From NCBI GenBank assembly GCA_002946415.1, contig NJPS01000016.1, forward strand, positions 558,001 through 622,000: a stretch of DNA of 64,000 bases, written 5' to 3'. A program made the position numbers and the translations under genes. Source of the DNA: Rutstroemia sp. NJR-2017a BVV2 (taxonomy: Eukaryota; Ascomycota; Leotiomycetes; Helotiales; Rutstroemiaceae). Of the stretch, positions 25,750 through 37,273 are shown in pieces. The notes beneath the pieces are model-generated. The model ran no database searches. It saw only the letters and a list, made by a program, of their open reading frames with translations, and was not told the DNA's origin. Numbering within the stretch: position 1 is the first letter of the stretch; the number at the start of each line of letters is the position of its first letter.

Positions 25750-27338
25750 ATGTCTTCTCGCCCTCAAAACATTGGCATTAAGGCCGTTGAAATCTACTTC
25801 CCAAGCCAGGTACGATCGCGAGATTCGACTCTCACCAGTCACTCCCAGCAAAATTCCACTTGCCTTCTAAGTCTGGTCTGCTAACTTCATTTTCTGCCAG
25901 TGCGTCGACCAAGCAGAGCTTGAAAAGTTCGATGGCGTTAGCCAAGGCAAATACACAATCGGTCTTGGGCAGACCAAGATGAGCTTCTGTGATGACACCG
26001 AAGGTGGGACTTTGCTTCCGGGCTAGGCAGAACTTCTACTCACCAGTGGCAGATATCTATTCTTTCGCCTTGACAGTCACCTCCCGCTTATTGAGCAAAT
26101 ACAGCATCGACACAAACTCAATTGGACGTCTCGAAGTTGGTACGGAAACAATCCTCGACAAGTCGAAGTCTGTAAAGTCTGTTCTTATGCAACTTTTCGG
26201 AGAGAATTCAAACATTGAAGGTGTTGATACTGTTAACGCTTGCTATGGTGGAACCAATGCTCTTTTCAACGCTGTAAACTGGGTTGAGTCATCTGCCTGG
26301 GACGGAAGAGATGCCATTGTGGTGGCTGCAGATATTGCGTTGTATGCCAAGGGTTCTGCGCGTCCAACTGGAGGTGCAGGTGCCGTTGCCATGCTGATTG
26401 GCCCTAATGCGCCAGTCGTTGTAGAGCCCGGTCTTCGTGGTACCTACATGCAACACGTATACGATTTCTACAAGCCAGATCTCACCAGCGAGTACCCAAT
26501 CGTTGATGGTCATTTCTCCATCAAGTGTTATACTGAGGCAGTCGATGCTTGCTACAAGGCATACAACAAACGAGAGGGCACTCTCAAGGCCCTTGCCAAT
26601 GGACATGCCAATGGACATGCCAACGGCAACGGAGCTGAGGAGGCATCATCAAAGACTCCTCTTGATCGATTCGACTACTTGGCTTTCCATGCCCCTACTT
26701 GCAAACTTGTCGCAAAATCCTACGCACGTATGCTGTACAATGATTACCTCGCCAACCCCAGCTCTCCAGCCTTCGCCGAAGTTCCAGCCGAACTCCGTGA
26801 TATGGATTACACCAAATCTTTGTCTGACAAGGTTGTTGAGAAGACCTTTATGGGTTTGACCAAGAAGCGTTTCAATGAGCGTGTGCAACCCAGCATTGAA
26901 GTCCCAACCATGTGCGGAAACATGTATTCTGCAAGTGTCTACGGTGGCCTTGTCAGTTTGCTGAGCAACATCGACAGCGCTTCCCTTCAAGGAAAGAGAA
27001 TTGCTATCTTCAGTTACGGAAGTGGTTTGGCCTCCAGTTTATTTTCGGTAAAGGTTGCCGGATCTACAGAGCACATCTCAAAAGCTTTGAACTTGAAGGA
27101 GCGACTTGCTGCTCGCCGAACAGTTGCCCCAGAGGTTTACGATCAGGTAAGATTATCGGTTTAAACTCTGCTTTCAGCAAAGGACTAACATATTATGTAG
27201 ATGTGCGAACTCCGCAAGAAGGCCCATCTCCAAAAATCATACACTCCAGCAGGAAGCCCCGAGACCATCGCCAAGGACACATACTACCTCACAAGTGTTG
27301 ACGACATGTTCCGTCGCAAATACGAAGTTAAAGCATAA
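25750..27338 (+). CDS. ERG13: Hydroxymethylglutaryl-CoA synthase
   Basis: Four exons: 25750-25809, 25901-26003, 26053-27146 and 27201-27338, giving about 464 residues. It condenses acetyl-CoA with acetoacetyl-CoA to HMG-CoA in the mevalonate/ergosterol pathway. Catalytic residues are visible: Glu86 in [14 protein letters not shown], Cys118 in [12 protein letters not shown] and His267 in [12 protein letters not shown]. Length is normal for cytosolic fungal enzymes. The second exon ends in phase 1 and its join makes DDTEDIYSF, as the family requires. An odd feature is a low-complexity insert, about residues 234-248, with repeated NGHA units in a surface loop. The gene has a very long upstream region and sits apart from other sterol genes. 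Confidence 0.96.
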
Positions 27339-27904
27339 TCATGTCACCAATCATGAGGCGAATTATTTGCTGCTTACATAGACAGTACGGGTTGGGTGTT
27401 TGCTTTTTTCCATTGCATATCTGCGAGTAAAATTTCTAATCTTATAGAGCGCGTTTGTCTGCTTTGCATCTACTAGAACTTCTGAAGCGGGAGGAAGTGG
27501 TTATGGTGTGGTGGGTGGAGAGGAAAGTTGAAATGATCGGATGATTGAAATGTATGTATGGACGACTTCTACCTCATACGAGGATTAATGGGATTTTGAT
27601 GCGGAATCAAGAAGTGATTGCCGGAATCTGATGGCTACCTGGAGTCGTCACTTAAGTCTGCGAGACTTTGTCATCTGTTGATGGTGGAAATCGTGATGGA
27701 TAAGAGAATACGAAAATCTTAACTTTCTTGGTTACAAGAATGTCCAGCTTCACCTATACCTTCATATGTGATTGCGAGACTCAAGATTGCGTTTGTTCGA
27801 AATATGGTTCGCTAATTATGAATCTCATGTCCTTCCATGTTCTTAATTTATCTGTTAATATGTTACAGTCTCTCTATCCCCATCGTCTCCTTCGGGCCAC
27901 TACT
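27339..27904. other. Convergent intergenic
   Basis: Between the HMGS stop and the stop of the minus-strand esterase. No gene is seen. Probably 3' UTRs. Confidence 0.45.
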
Positions 27905-29344
27905 TTACAGTTTGGCCATCTCATTACCGGCCTTCCCTCCTAAAACCCTAGCCTTCTCCTTCATCCTCCCCACCACAACCTCATCACTCTCCTTCCATAA
28001 TCCCCTCACATCTACAACCTCCTCCTTTAACGTCTTCGCACGGATCCTGACGCCCGTCGTCTCCATCCCCTCTCTCTCCACCACCACTTCCCTGCAAAAT
28101 TTTCCCCACCCAGTGAAGCATCTCCTCGTCCCACCCAGTCCTGCCAATAGCAGTGCGAAACAATGCGGCATCGCCTCATACTCTTCGTACCGGACCACCA
28201 CGCCCTGACTCGCTGCTTTGCTCGCTATAGTCTTGTCTTCATCTGCGAGGAGTTCCTGTCCTGTAATGATATGCATTGGTGGTGCGCCGGCCCAGGATTT
28301 AGCTGATAAGGGGGACACCAGAGGATGGCAGATGAGGGCATCTTCGACGTAGATGTTGCTGCGAGGAGGGTCGGTTGGCCAGATCGAACAGGGGGGGAAT
28401 GTCATTCCGTTGGGCGCGAACGAGGGTGGAGGGATGTAGTCGTATTTACTATTTGACTCGTGGGAAGGAGAGGAGCAGGTTATATCTGCCCATGGGGAGT
28501 TTAGGGCGAGACCAGCGGGGAGGGGTATTTCGTGGGCTTGCCCGTTCCAGCTTATTGTGGTATGGGTGCGTTGGAAATGCAGAAGGAGTTGCACGAGAGC
28601 GAGGGACAGATTGCCGCCTGCGCTATCGCCAGAAAATACGATGTGCGAAGCGGAGACGGGTGCGTGAAAAGAACCTGGTGGAGGGTAGAGAAGGTTGAGG
28701 TATGCGACGAGACAGTCTAGGAGACCGGCGGGAAACGGATTTTGTGGCGCAAGTCGATATCGAAGGGACAGAACACGGCCGCCGCACAGCTTGGCTAGTT
28801 TCTTGCATGCGTCACGGTAGGTTGCTGGGTCTAGCATCCAGTGCGCTCCGCCGTGGATATACAGGATAGTCACGGGTGTGGTAACTTCTTTCATCATTTC
28901 TTCATATTGTTGGGATTCAGGAATTTTCAACGGCACAGATTTACTGGTAGCCCCAGCTCGATATCCAGTCCATTCCGTTTCCACAGGCACCAATTTCGGC
29001 TCCGTAAATCCTCCCCGCGGTTCGCCGGGATCCTTCATTTCTTCGATCGCCTGGAAGAGCTTTTGCCTGACGTCGTTCTCCTCCGGTACGATCAGTGCGG
29101 CTTTGCTAACCCACATCTTGCCTTTGATACCCGGATCTTGGAGGGTCACCCTCTGCGTCCTAGATATTGGCTGGGGCTCACCACAGGTAAACGAGCGTAA
29201 AACATTGACAGTAAGTTCAGTCCGCAGGTCCCAATGATGACAATGTTCTGACATTCCCAAGGTATGCATCAATGCTGTTTTGCCCACTAATGGCATTTTT
29301 GGGATCATGGTTTTCACCAGCGCAATTGGTGAACTTGTATCCAT
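27905..29344 (-). CDS. HSL-family alpha/beta hydrolase (esterase/lipase-like)
   Basis: Single-exon minus-strand frame of 479 residues. It has the oxyanion motif HGG at about 164-166 (YIHGGAHWMLD). The nucleophile elbow GDSAGGNL puts the serine at about 241. An acidic residue lies in ELLADEDKT and a histidine in AMPHCFALLL, all in the order of the hormone-sensitive-lipase (GDSAGG) family. Substrate is unknown. Sterol-acetate or other ester hydrolysis is typical of related fungal proteins. The first about 70 residues lack a signal peptide, so it is probably intracellular. The sequence near the C-terminus (VVDVRGLWKESDEVVVGRMKEKARVL) is a helical extension common in fungal members. Confidence 0.85.
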   Translation of the reverse strand: MDTSSPIALVKTMIPKMPLVGKTALMHTLGMSEHCHHWDLRTELTVNVLRSFTCGEPQPISRTQRVTLQDPGIKGKMWVSKAALIVPEENDVRQKLFQAIEEMKDPGEPRGGFTEPKLVPVETEWTGYRAGATSKSVPLKIPESQQYEEMMKEVTTPVTILYIHGGAHWMLDPATYRDACKKLAKLCGGRVLSLRYRLAPQNPFPAGLLDCLVAYLNLLYPPPGSFHAPVSASHIVFSGDSAGGNLSLALVQLLLHFQRTHTTISWNGQAHEIPLPAGLALNSPWADITCSSPSHESNSKYDYIPPPSFAPNGMTFPPCSIWPTDPPRSNIYVEDALICHPLVSPLSAKSWAGAPPMHIITGQELLADEDKTIASKAASQGVVVRYEEYEAMPHCFALLLAGLGGTRRCFTGWGKFCREVVVEREGMETTGVRIRAKTLKEEVVDVRGLWKESDEVVVGRMKEKARVLGGKAGNEMAKL

Positions 29345-30194
29345 GGTGACGGGGTGGAGCCCAGTGGCAAATCTGGACCCTACGCACGTGCGATATGATG
29401 TTTGAAGATATACTCAAGACGCGATGATAATAGAAACCGCCAGACGGTATAAAATGAACCAAGAAAATGTGAGAAATAGGTCAGGAAGTTGAAAGTGGGA
29501 AGAGTAAAGTCAGATTTCTACTTCGCAAAGATGTATCTGAGACGTTCTAAGTCAGCTAGATGAAAGAAAGATATGAAACGAAACAACGCAGAAGCACCCT
29601 CCATGCTTTGCATTGACTCACGTATATGAGGTCATGCCCTGATTTGAGACTCCTAATGTGACGAATGATGATTCGTGGTGAGTAGCTCTTGAAGGAAGAC
29701 TTGTGAGCAGCCGCCGTGGGAACTGTCGGAGCGGAGTATTTCGAGCCGAGGGATTGTAAGTCTTATGTAAGCGATCATGAATGAACCTAGGTAAAATCCG
29801 AACTTGCCTAGGAGCCACGGAGCCATGGCGTCTACCAGTGAAAAAAGGAAGAATCACATGTGGTGGCCCCCTAGCTGGTTAATTAGTGAGGGTTAGAAGA
29901 ACGCTGGAGCGTCGTCGCTGTTTACATTGCGCCAGGGGAAAAGTCTGGTAGCTTGAGCGCCATCTACCTCAACACGCAAAGGGCCAATGCCCAGTGTTAC
30001 CAACATGCATAGCTTTTAGTTCAATAGCAGACGTAGAGGGAGGTATTTGTACAGTGAAATTGTGTGGCCGAAGTTGTCTTTCATTAAATTTTATTATCAT
30101 CCCAAACTACCCTGATTTATTGCTCGTAAACACCTTAACACGCCATCCCATGCAATATCTCGACTCTTAGTATGTTGTTCGTACATGTTTCTAC
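29345..30194. other. Intergenic between esterase and PEX14
   Basis: Both neighbours are on the minus strand, so this holds the esterase promoter and the PEX14 3' UTR. Only one short unsupported frame was found. Confidence 0.45.
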
Positions 30195-31421
30195 CTATGC
30201 CGACCCGCCTGCGCTTGCCTCTGGCGTTTCGCTGGTCGCAGGGGTAGCGTCAACCGCAGGTGTGCTTTTGTTGGCAGCAGCCATCTGCCAAGCTGGGATT
30301 TTGGCACCTCCTGCAGGCGCACCAGTATTGAAAGGAGTAGAGGTTCGAGCTTGAATCGAGCCTACGACTTCGGTTCCCGAGCTGGTACTGACCGATGCAG
30401 GCCGAGGTGGGATCGCCTCACTTGGTAAATCCCCGGTTGGGGTAGCAGTGCTCGGCGCAGGGGTGGACAACTGACCGGAAGTTGGAAGTCTGCTGTATGG
30501 GCTGGTGGTCGATGTTGGGTTCATTCGTTGTCCCATCAAGGTTTTCAAGCTCTTCAACTCAGTATTGAGTTCCTTCAACCTGTTATCGGTGGCCTCCTTT
30601 TGACCATCCATGGCTCTCGGAATCAAGTCCTTGAGCCCCCTGACCTCGTCACCTATACGGCGAGACTCTTCCTCACGGCGTCGGCTTGCAGATTTGAGTT
30701 CGCTGATCACAGTCTCCACCTCAGTTAATGCGGCATCCAACCGCTCCGTCCTTTCTTGCTCGGAGGTCTTGAGTGTCTCAGTGTCTTTAGCCAATTGATC
30801 CAGGAGAGAGAATGCCTTCTCAAAAGATTCATCAATCGCTTGTTTATCCTGCTCCAGCTGAGGCGGTGTTGGTGGTGCAATCATGGGGTATACGTATCGC
30901 TAACAATGTCAGTTAAACCCATCTTAAAGCTCTATGAAGGGTCCCTACCTTAGCCAAAAAGTATGCACCATATCCCACGCCGCCCATCACGGTTGCCATG
31001 ATAAACCAATCTCTCCAGTCCCGTTTCGGCAACTCTGGCGGTGGAGGTTGCTGCCATGGGTATTGCTGATAGCCCCCGTAACCCGGCTGAGATTGTCTCA
31101 CGACTTGTTGTTGCGGCGCATAGTTCGAATACGATTGAGGTGCTGGGGAGTGCTCGCCGCTCGCTCGTCCTAATGCCGCATCTACCTCTTCCTGTGTAAG
31201 GTTCTTCGATTGCAGGAACGCGATCCGATTCTCCAAAGGGGATGCCGACACGCTTGGATCCTGTAGAACTATCGCACGGATTAGATCAAGTACTGGAGGT
31301 CATTTACACCAGGGTGCTCTCACATGTAACCTAAAGGGGGAATTAGAATTAGTCTTTCACTTCTGTGGTATACGCCAGTGATACTTACAGCAGATGCTAC
31401 CAGATCCTCCCGTATCGTCAT
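30195..31421 (-). CDS. PEX14: Peroxisomal membrane docking protein PEX14
   Basis: Minus strand, four exons: 31421-31389, 31330-31324 (only 7 nt), 31268-30949 and 30899-30195, giving about 354 residues. With the micro-exon the N-terminus reads MTIREDLVASAVTFLQDPSV, then SASPLENRIAFLQSKNLTQEEVDAAL, the conserved PEX14 domain that binds PEX5 and PEX13. A Gln/Pro/Tyr-rich segment follows, then a hydrophobic helix (about 103-119: WFIMATVMGGVGYGAYF), RYVYPMIAPPTPPQLEQDK, a coiled coil (about 150-235) and a Ser/Thr/Pro-rich tail. It forms the peroxisomal import docking complex. Introns are 58, 55 and 49 bp. It shares its upstream region with NDC80. Confidence 0.93.
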
Positions 31422-31803
31422 GATGAACTTGAATGTGAAAAGTGAATCTCTGCTCACCGTAAGACGTGTATATATCCGTCAAATCTGGGGAACTTTGACA
31501 TACCCACAAGCTAAATGAGAATGGCCGGAACCGAGGCTGAAGGCTTTCTCACGTGACTGTGGTAGTCTTATCCCTAGCTTTGACGCTAAGCCAGGTCCGA
31601 TTGTTTACTTTCTCCCGCAATTTTGCCCTATGATACGGGGGTCATCTATTCAAAGTTTTGTTGTCGCAAATACAATACTACAGTTTGTTGCGGACGCAAT
31701 TTGAGTTCCGTCTTTCCATTTCACCAAAGTATCTTTCGTATACAGAAGATCTACTACATTTGTTATTATAGAATCTCGTTCTGTGCACAAAGTCAGACTG
31801 GAA
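31422..31803. promoter_or_regulatory. Bidirectional promoter of PEX14 and NDC80
   Basis: A 382-bp divergent spacer between the two start codons, which must hold both promoters. No confident factor sites were identified. Confidence 0.55.
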
Positions 31804-34178
31804 ATGTCGCAACAAGACACAGGTCTTTTCTCAGTGCGACGCCCACGAGAGGTAAGGATCCCCCCATGCGACAAGCATGCACATGCAAAATACTTATTTA
31901 TCATAGACACTTGGGGGAATCAGTTACAACTCAAGCCTACCACAACCATCATCCGCCATGAAGCGATCCAATTCAATTTCCGGCATTAACAATATACCTT
32001 TTACTGCTAGCCATGGCCGTACCGGATCAAGACAATCCCTTGCCCCGCCACGACCAAGTCAACCATTGTTTTCGCGCTCGTCTTCGGGAACAAACTTAGC
32101 AGAAATGGGAATGACATCTGTAAAGAGGGCGTCATTTCAGAATAGTAGCGGGCGGAAGAGCTATGCCCCTCCACAAATGGGTCGAGCATCGGCTGAAGGC
32201 ACAGAACGTCGAAGTAGTGTCTATAGATCGAGAACTTCAACAAACGGTCCTATGGGTCATCAAAGCTTTTTCCAACAGGCACCCCAACCGGCGGGAGTTC
32301 CAAAGGACCCACGTCCTCTGAAAGATCGTGCTTACCAGGGCAAAATTGGACAAGAGCTCTTGGAATATATGGCAAACAACAATTACGAGATAGAGATGGG
32401 TCATAATGTGTCTCTTAACACGATGAAGTCACCAACACAGAAAGACTTTATATTTATGTTTCAATGGCTCTATCATAGAATCGATCCAAGTTATCGATTC
32501 CAGAAGAATATTGATCAAGAAGTCCCTCCTATTTTGGCCCAATTACGTTACCCATATCAAAAAAGCATAACGAAGTCATCGCTGTCGGCTGTCGGTGGTG
32601 CAAACTCATGGCCACTTTTCCTTGGGCTTTTACACTGGATGATGCAGCTTGCTCAAATGCTGGATGGTTATGGCACAAACCAGTACGATGAGGCATGCGC
32701 AGAGGCCGGTGTCGATGTTAGCGGAGATCGTATCATCTTTCACTTTCTAAGCAGTGCATATCGCGACTGGCTTTCTATGGATGACGATGCAGGAGATGAT
32801 GATCAGGATCAGGTTCTTGCCCCGCATATTGAAGCTATGGCCCAGGAGTTCAATCGCTCGAACGCGAAATATCTCGACGAAATGAATATTCTCGAGGGTG
32901 AACATGAGCGGTTACAAAAAGAGATCGAGACCCTGGAGAAGACGGGCTCCGATATCGCCACCCTGGACAGAAACTTCAAGATCATGGAAGATGACAAAGT
33001 GAAGTTCGAGGAGTTCGATAATCGAATGCATCAAAAATCTGAGAAATACGAATCTCGGATCCAGTTCTTGCAGGAGGAGCTTGACAAGGTCCTCCAAGAG
33101 TTGAAAGAAGCAGACGATGAGCGAATCGGTCTACAAAAGGTCGTCGATGACCAAGGAATCAGTATGCAGGACATCGATCGCATGAACTCCGAGAGGGAAC
33201 GACTCCAAAAAGGTATAGAGTCTTCGCAGCAGAGGCTCGAAGAGGCGAAGAAAAAAGTTGCTGAAAAGGAAGTCGAAGCCGGTCGGAAGCTGGACGAGCT
33301 AGAGCGTGTTGTAGACAAGTACAATAGCTTGGGCTACCAGATTGGTCTGATTCCGTCGACTGCAGTGAATTCCAAGGGAAAGAATTACGAACTGCAAGTT
33401 GTTGTCAATGACGGTCCTAACTTCTCTGCTTCGCAGATGAGAGGCTCTCACGCTGGTGGAAGCGATAGCGACAGACTCCTGGCCGACCCGGTAACGGGCT
33501 ACCAGCCGGCTCATATTCTAAACCTGGATCTTCGTGGTCATGTCAAGAACAGTTTCATCAGTCTTCGTAAGGAGATCTCAGAGCGACGGACTCTTGCGGT
33601 TGAGGAGATGATGAAACATCATGATCTTCTTGACAGCATTAAGGAAGCCATCGAAGACAAGAGAGGTGAGGTCGAGGCCTTAGAGCACCGCGTGCGAGCT
33701 GCGGAAGAAGAGTACGATAAGACCAAAGAGGTAAGGGCGACAACATTTCAACGTAATCTGTGCAATAGTTGACGATTGAATAGGTCACCACAACTCAAAA
33801 GTTGGCCTCTGATGCACAGATCGAGAAGATGGAGAAGGAGCTTGCTAAGATGAGAGCTGGCCTCACAGAATCTGTTCAGTTGATGGAGCAGCGGGAGATG
33901 AACACGAACATCGAGTAAGTTATCCTTTCATGTATTCATGATTCTTTGAAGTAATTCTAACATGGCTCAGATACGAGCAACTCACTCTGCGAGCCAACAC
34001 ACTTCGGGAGGAGCTCCACACGGAAATTGAGAAGATGCTGAATGATATCATCAAGTTCAAGGTTCATATTCAAAAGAATCTTGAGGACTATGAAGGATTC
34101 GTCGTAGATGAAGTCGAGCACGAACTGGGAGGCGATGACGAGATTCGTGAAGATACCCCAGATGTCGAAATGAGTTGA
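31804..34178 (+). CDS. NDC80: Kinetochore protein NDC80 (HEC1)
   Basis: Four exons: 31804-31851, 31907-33730, 33784-33914 and 33971-34178, giving about 736 residues. The short first exon (48 nt) encodes [16 protein letters not shown] and joins in frame to [20 protein letters not shown]. Starting instead at the internal ATG (31958) would lose this conserved N-terminus. A basic Ser-rich tail (to about 130) precedes the calponin-homology domain (about 130-260), which contacts microtubules. A long coiled coil then runs to the acidic end, where it should pair with NUF2. The protein forms the NDC80 complex linking kinetochores to spindle microtubules. All introns are 53-56 bp. Confidence 0.95.
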
Positions 34179-35089
34179 TGAGTTGAGTTTATGATACCTT
34201 GACGTTTTTGTTCTGGAATTGCTATTGGAGTTTGGTAAGGAAAGGGTTTTTTGTTTGAGCACTGGGGGATGCGGACGACTTTTGGGAAGCAAGGAGTTCC
34301 TTTTGGATGATGGCGTCAGCACGGCTCTTTTTTGTTTTACTTGAGGGTAGGGATGCTGGTCGGGTTTGCCAGCTCCCATGGAACAATATGATATCAATGT
34401 TACTGCCTGTTCGTTTGTATGTGCTGACTGGGTGAAATGGCGGCAAGTCCAGAACGTGAACAGATATATCCTCTTCTGTGTGTGGGCGGGGTCTAGTACA
34501 GCTGCATTGCGAGAATCCATGCAATGTTTATTGTTTATACTGAACATCTAACGTACATAAAACTCAATGCGGCTGTTTTCCAGTTGTCCAATCAACGCGG
34601 GCGAAAAAGAATTTTCTGGCCTGACTAATAAGCAGCTAGCCTTCGATTGTGAGCCAATTCCGCACCCTTCCCAGTTCCACCCTTCCCTTCCACGCTCGCT
34701 CGCTCGCACGCTCGCACGCTCCCACGCTTCCACTTCCTCCAACCCCCCATCTTTTCTTTTCTTTCCCTCTCCCATCGCCCATACAACATCCACCTTTTCC
34801 CATCGATCCCCACTTTCCTTTGCGCATAGGTAGCTGCAGCTTCTACTGCATATCTACCTATTGGAATTTTATCGCCGAGGATAGTACCAGACTAAGGGTA
34901 TTATTGTTTTCAACCTTGCGACGCAACGCGACGTCGTCCAAAGCTGCGCTCGCTGCCCTCGCTGCCATTGCCTCCATACCGACGAGCAGAGTTCGACCTG
35001 CACACGACAGTCGTTCACTTATCAACTGTTCCATCAAAGCTTTCATCAATCACATCAACCAAATCTAAAAAAAACAAACAATCATCAAA
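34179..35089. promoter_or_regulatory. Intergenic, pyrimidine-rich, upstream of SR gene
   Basis: Contains the NDC80 3' UTR and the promoter/5' UTR of the SR gene. A strong pyrimidine stretch with imperfect CGCTCGCA repeats lies at about 34,660-34,800. An A-rich leader (ATCATCAAAATG) precedes the start codon. Many frames on both strands here are composition artefacts. Confidence 0.5.
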
Positions 35090-36765
35090 ATGACGGAAGT
35101 TTCGTCCACCAGGCTTTACCTGGGAAACCTTCCTCGCACTGGTTCGTGAACCACCTCGAGTTTCTCTGCACCGCACATGTTACACTGGCTAACTAATTTT
35201 TCTTCCAGCAACTAAGGCTGACGTCGAGGCACACTTTGCGACCCATGGCCATGGCGAGATCACTGAGATCAAGCTTATGAATGGCTTCGGCTTCATCGAA
35301 TATAAAGATGCCATGGACGCTCGCGACGTAGTTCCTGGTAAGAGAGCCCTGTCTTCCAAGCAATATATCCGGGATTCCAAAATGCAAGGACTCATGCTCA
35401 CTGTTCATCTTCTACGCAGCTTTCCATGGTTCCGACTTCATGGGCGAGCGATTGACTGTACAATTCGCCCGCGGTACTCGCAATCGTGATACCTTTGCCA
35501 ATACTGAGCGCAATGCACCACCTCGTCCTAGACGTACCCCGCATCGCATGCAAATCTCTGGACTTCCAGGTGAGACCAGCTGGCAGGTCTGTTTTCCCCG
35601 TTCCTTCCCCCGGACTCTTGGATCTCACTTCTTGCTATTTGGACTATGAAGCAACATCATAATTGGACGCCTTCCTTGCTTGTTCATAGACCGTTACTGG
35701 CCATATTACCATTGTAATCCTGGTCAGCATCGTGCATGTAATTGGAATTTGCTATTTAATTCCATAATAAAATGCTAGTGCATTTGCGCCGGCGGCCAGG
35801 GTTAATGGACTTATATACTTACGCCCCTCGTGTCTGGCCTTTTTATCATGTCTCGACTCCTTTCTGCTATCGTTGCTTGCTACTGCCCTTGCGTTTCCGG
35901 ACAATGGTCATTTTGCGCAAAGACAGATAGCCAACCCGTTTGGACCTTGTAAAACCCGCTTCCTTTCATGGCCATGTTTTCCTGGCTACGAATTCAAGGG
36001 CAACAATCCACACCTTGGCGCTTGCAACACTACAGACCTGGACAACAACTTACATGGATTCTGGATGTAGGATCTGAAAGACTTTGCTCGTCAATCCAGC
36101 CTCGACGTCGTTTACTCCGAAACTGGTCGTGACCGGGACGGTAAAGGGTAAGCAATGCAAACCACAAATTGGGCATGCAATTACTAATACCCACAAAATA
36201 GAAGCTTTGTTGAATTTGAAACTGCCGCAGACCTCAAGACTGCAGTTGAGAAGCTTGATGGCCGTGAATTTAAAGGCGCCCGAGTAACCTGCACTGCCGA
36301 TGTAAGTCGCAAATCCCCAATGGAACCGTTCTTCTATGAATTTATTTATCTAATACTAAAACCAATCAGACCCAACCGGACATCCCTCGTGATCGAGCTA
36401 GATCTCGTTCTCCGATGCCCCGCGGCCGACCATATCCAGTTGATGACTATGATCGTCGTGGTCCCCCTCGAGGCTACAGTCCTCGTCGCGATGGTTACCG
36501 TGACAGAAGCCCACCTCGCCGTGGATATTATGATGATGATCGCCGTTACGGGCGTTCACCACCAAGACCTCGTGGTCCTATTGATGATTACCCACCTCCT
36601 CCACGCCGTGGTGGTTTCGATGATCCTTATCGTCGAGACTACCCACCTGCTGATCCATACGTCAACGGCCATGGTCGACCACCTTACGATCGTCCTCCTC
36701 GCGACTACCCTCCAAGAGATGCCGGATATGCTGATGACGGTTACCGTCGTGGCCGCTATTGGTAA
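35090..36765 (+). CDS. Two-RRM SR-type pre-mRNA splicing factor
   Basis: Six exons: 35090-35141, 35209-35337, 35420-35586, 36071-36147, 36202-36301 and 36370-36765, giving about 306 residues. RRM1 (about 9-80) begins TRLYLGNLPR and carries NGFGFIEYKD as its RNP1-like strand. RRM2 (about 98-170) begins HRMQISGLPGETSWQDLKDF, the pseudo-RRM type, with GSFVEFE. The tail is rich in RS, RSRSP, RGY and DDYxxxPPPR repeats. This layout resembles fission yeast Srp2 and the animal SRSF1/4/5/6 group. The third intron is 484 bp, roughly nine times the usual size in this window, and holds a signal-peptide-like frame discussed in the findings. The start has an A-rich leader typical of highly expressed fungal genes. 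Confidence 0.88.
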
Positions 36766-37273
36766 ATCATCCTTCCAAATAGGTTCGCGCAGTGACCTTT
36801 TGGATTCCGCTCACATAACATAGATTCTAATGACTACGGGTGGGATATGATATGCTCTGTCGATGATACTCAGTGAATTAGCCAAGGGGCGTTTGCAGGT
36901 AAAGTCTCCACATCTTCCACGCGAGGTTATGGTGTGAATACAAGGATTTCTCAAACTGGCTCTTTTCAAACGTGTTCTATTTTTTTGTTTTTATTCCAAA
37001 AGCATGTTGTCCTCTTTCGCTGTATGCGCGAACATGGAATATTTTTTCGAAGGTTTGGGGGCGGGGAATCAGACGTATTTATGACTTCATCGAGACGACA
37101 TGTACTTCATAGGAATTAATGATGGTTTTTATTGCAACATGATATTTGATTAATTTCTGTTTAATTTGGTTTCCAGCTGTGACTGCACTATATACATACA
37201 AATATCCCTGAACTCGATGAGATTTCGGCTTTAGTTCTCTAGTGTCTAAAACGCCATATATAACATAGATATC
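36766..37273. other. Convergent intergenic
   Basis: Between the SR gene stop and the stop of the minus-strand metallo-hydrolase. T-rich; probably 3' UTRs. Confidence 0.45.

Noticed and set aside
34548..34833. Frames of 60-90 codons on both strands in the SR-gene upstream region
   Set aside because: Low-complexity C/T repeats keep all frames open. No domain is seen.
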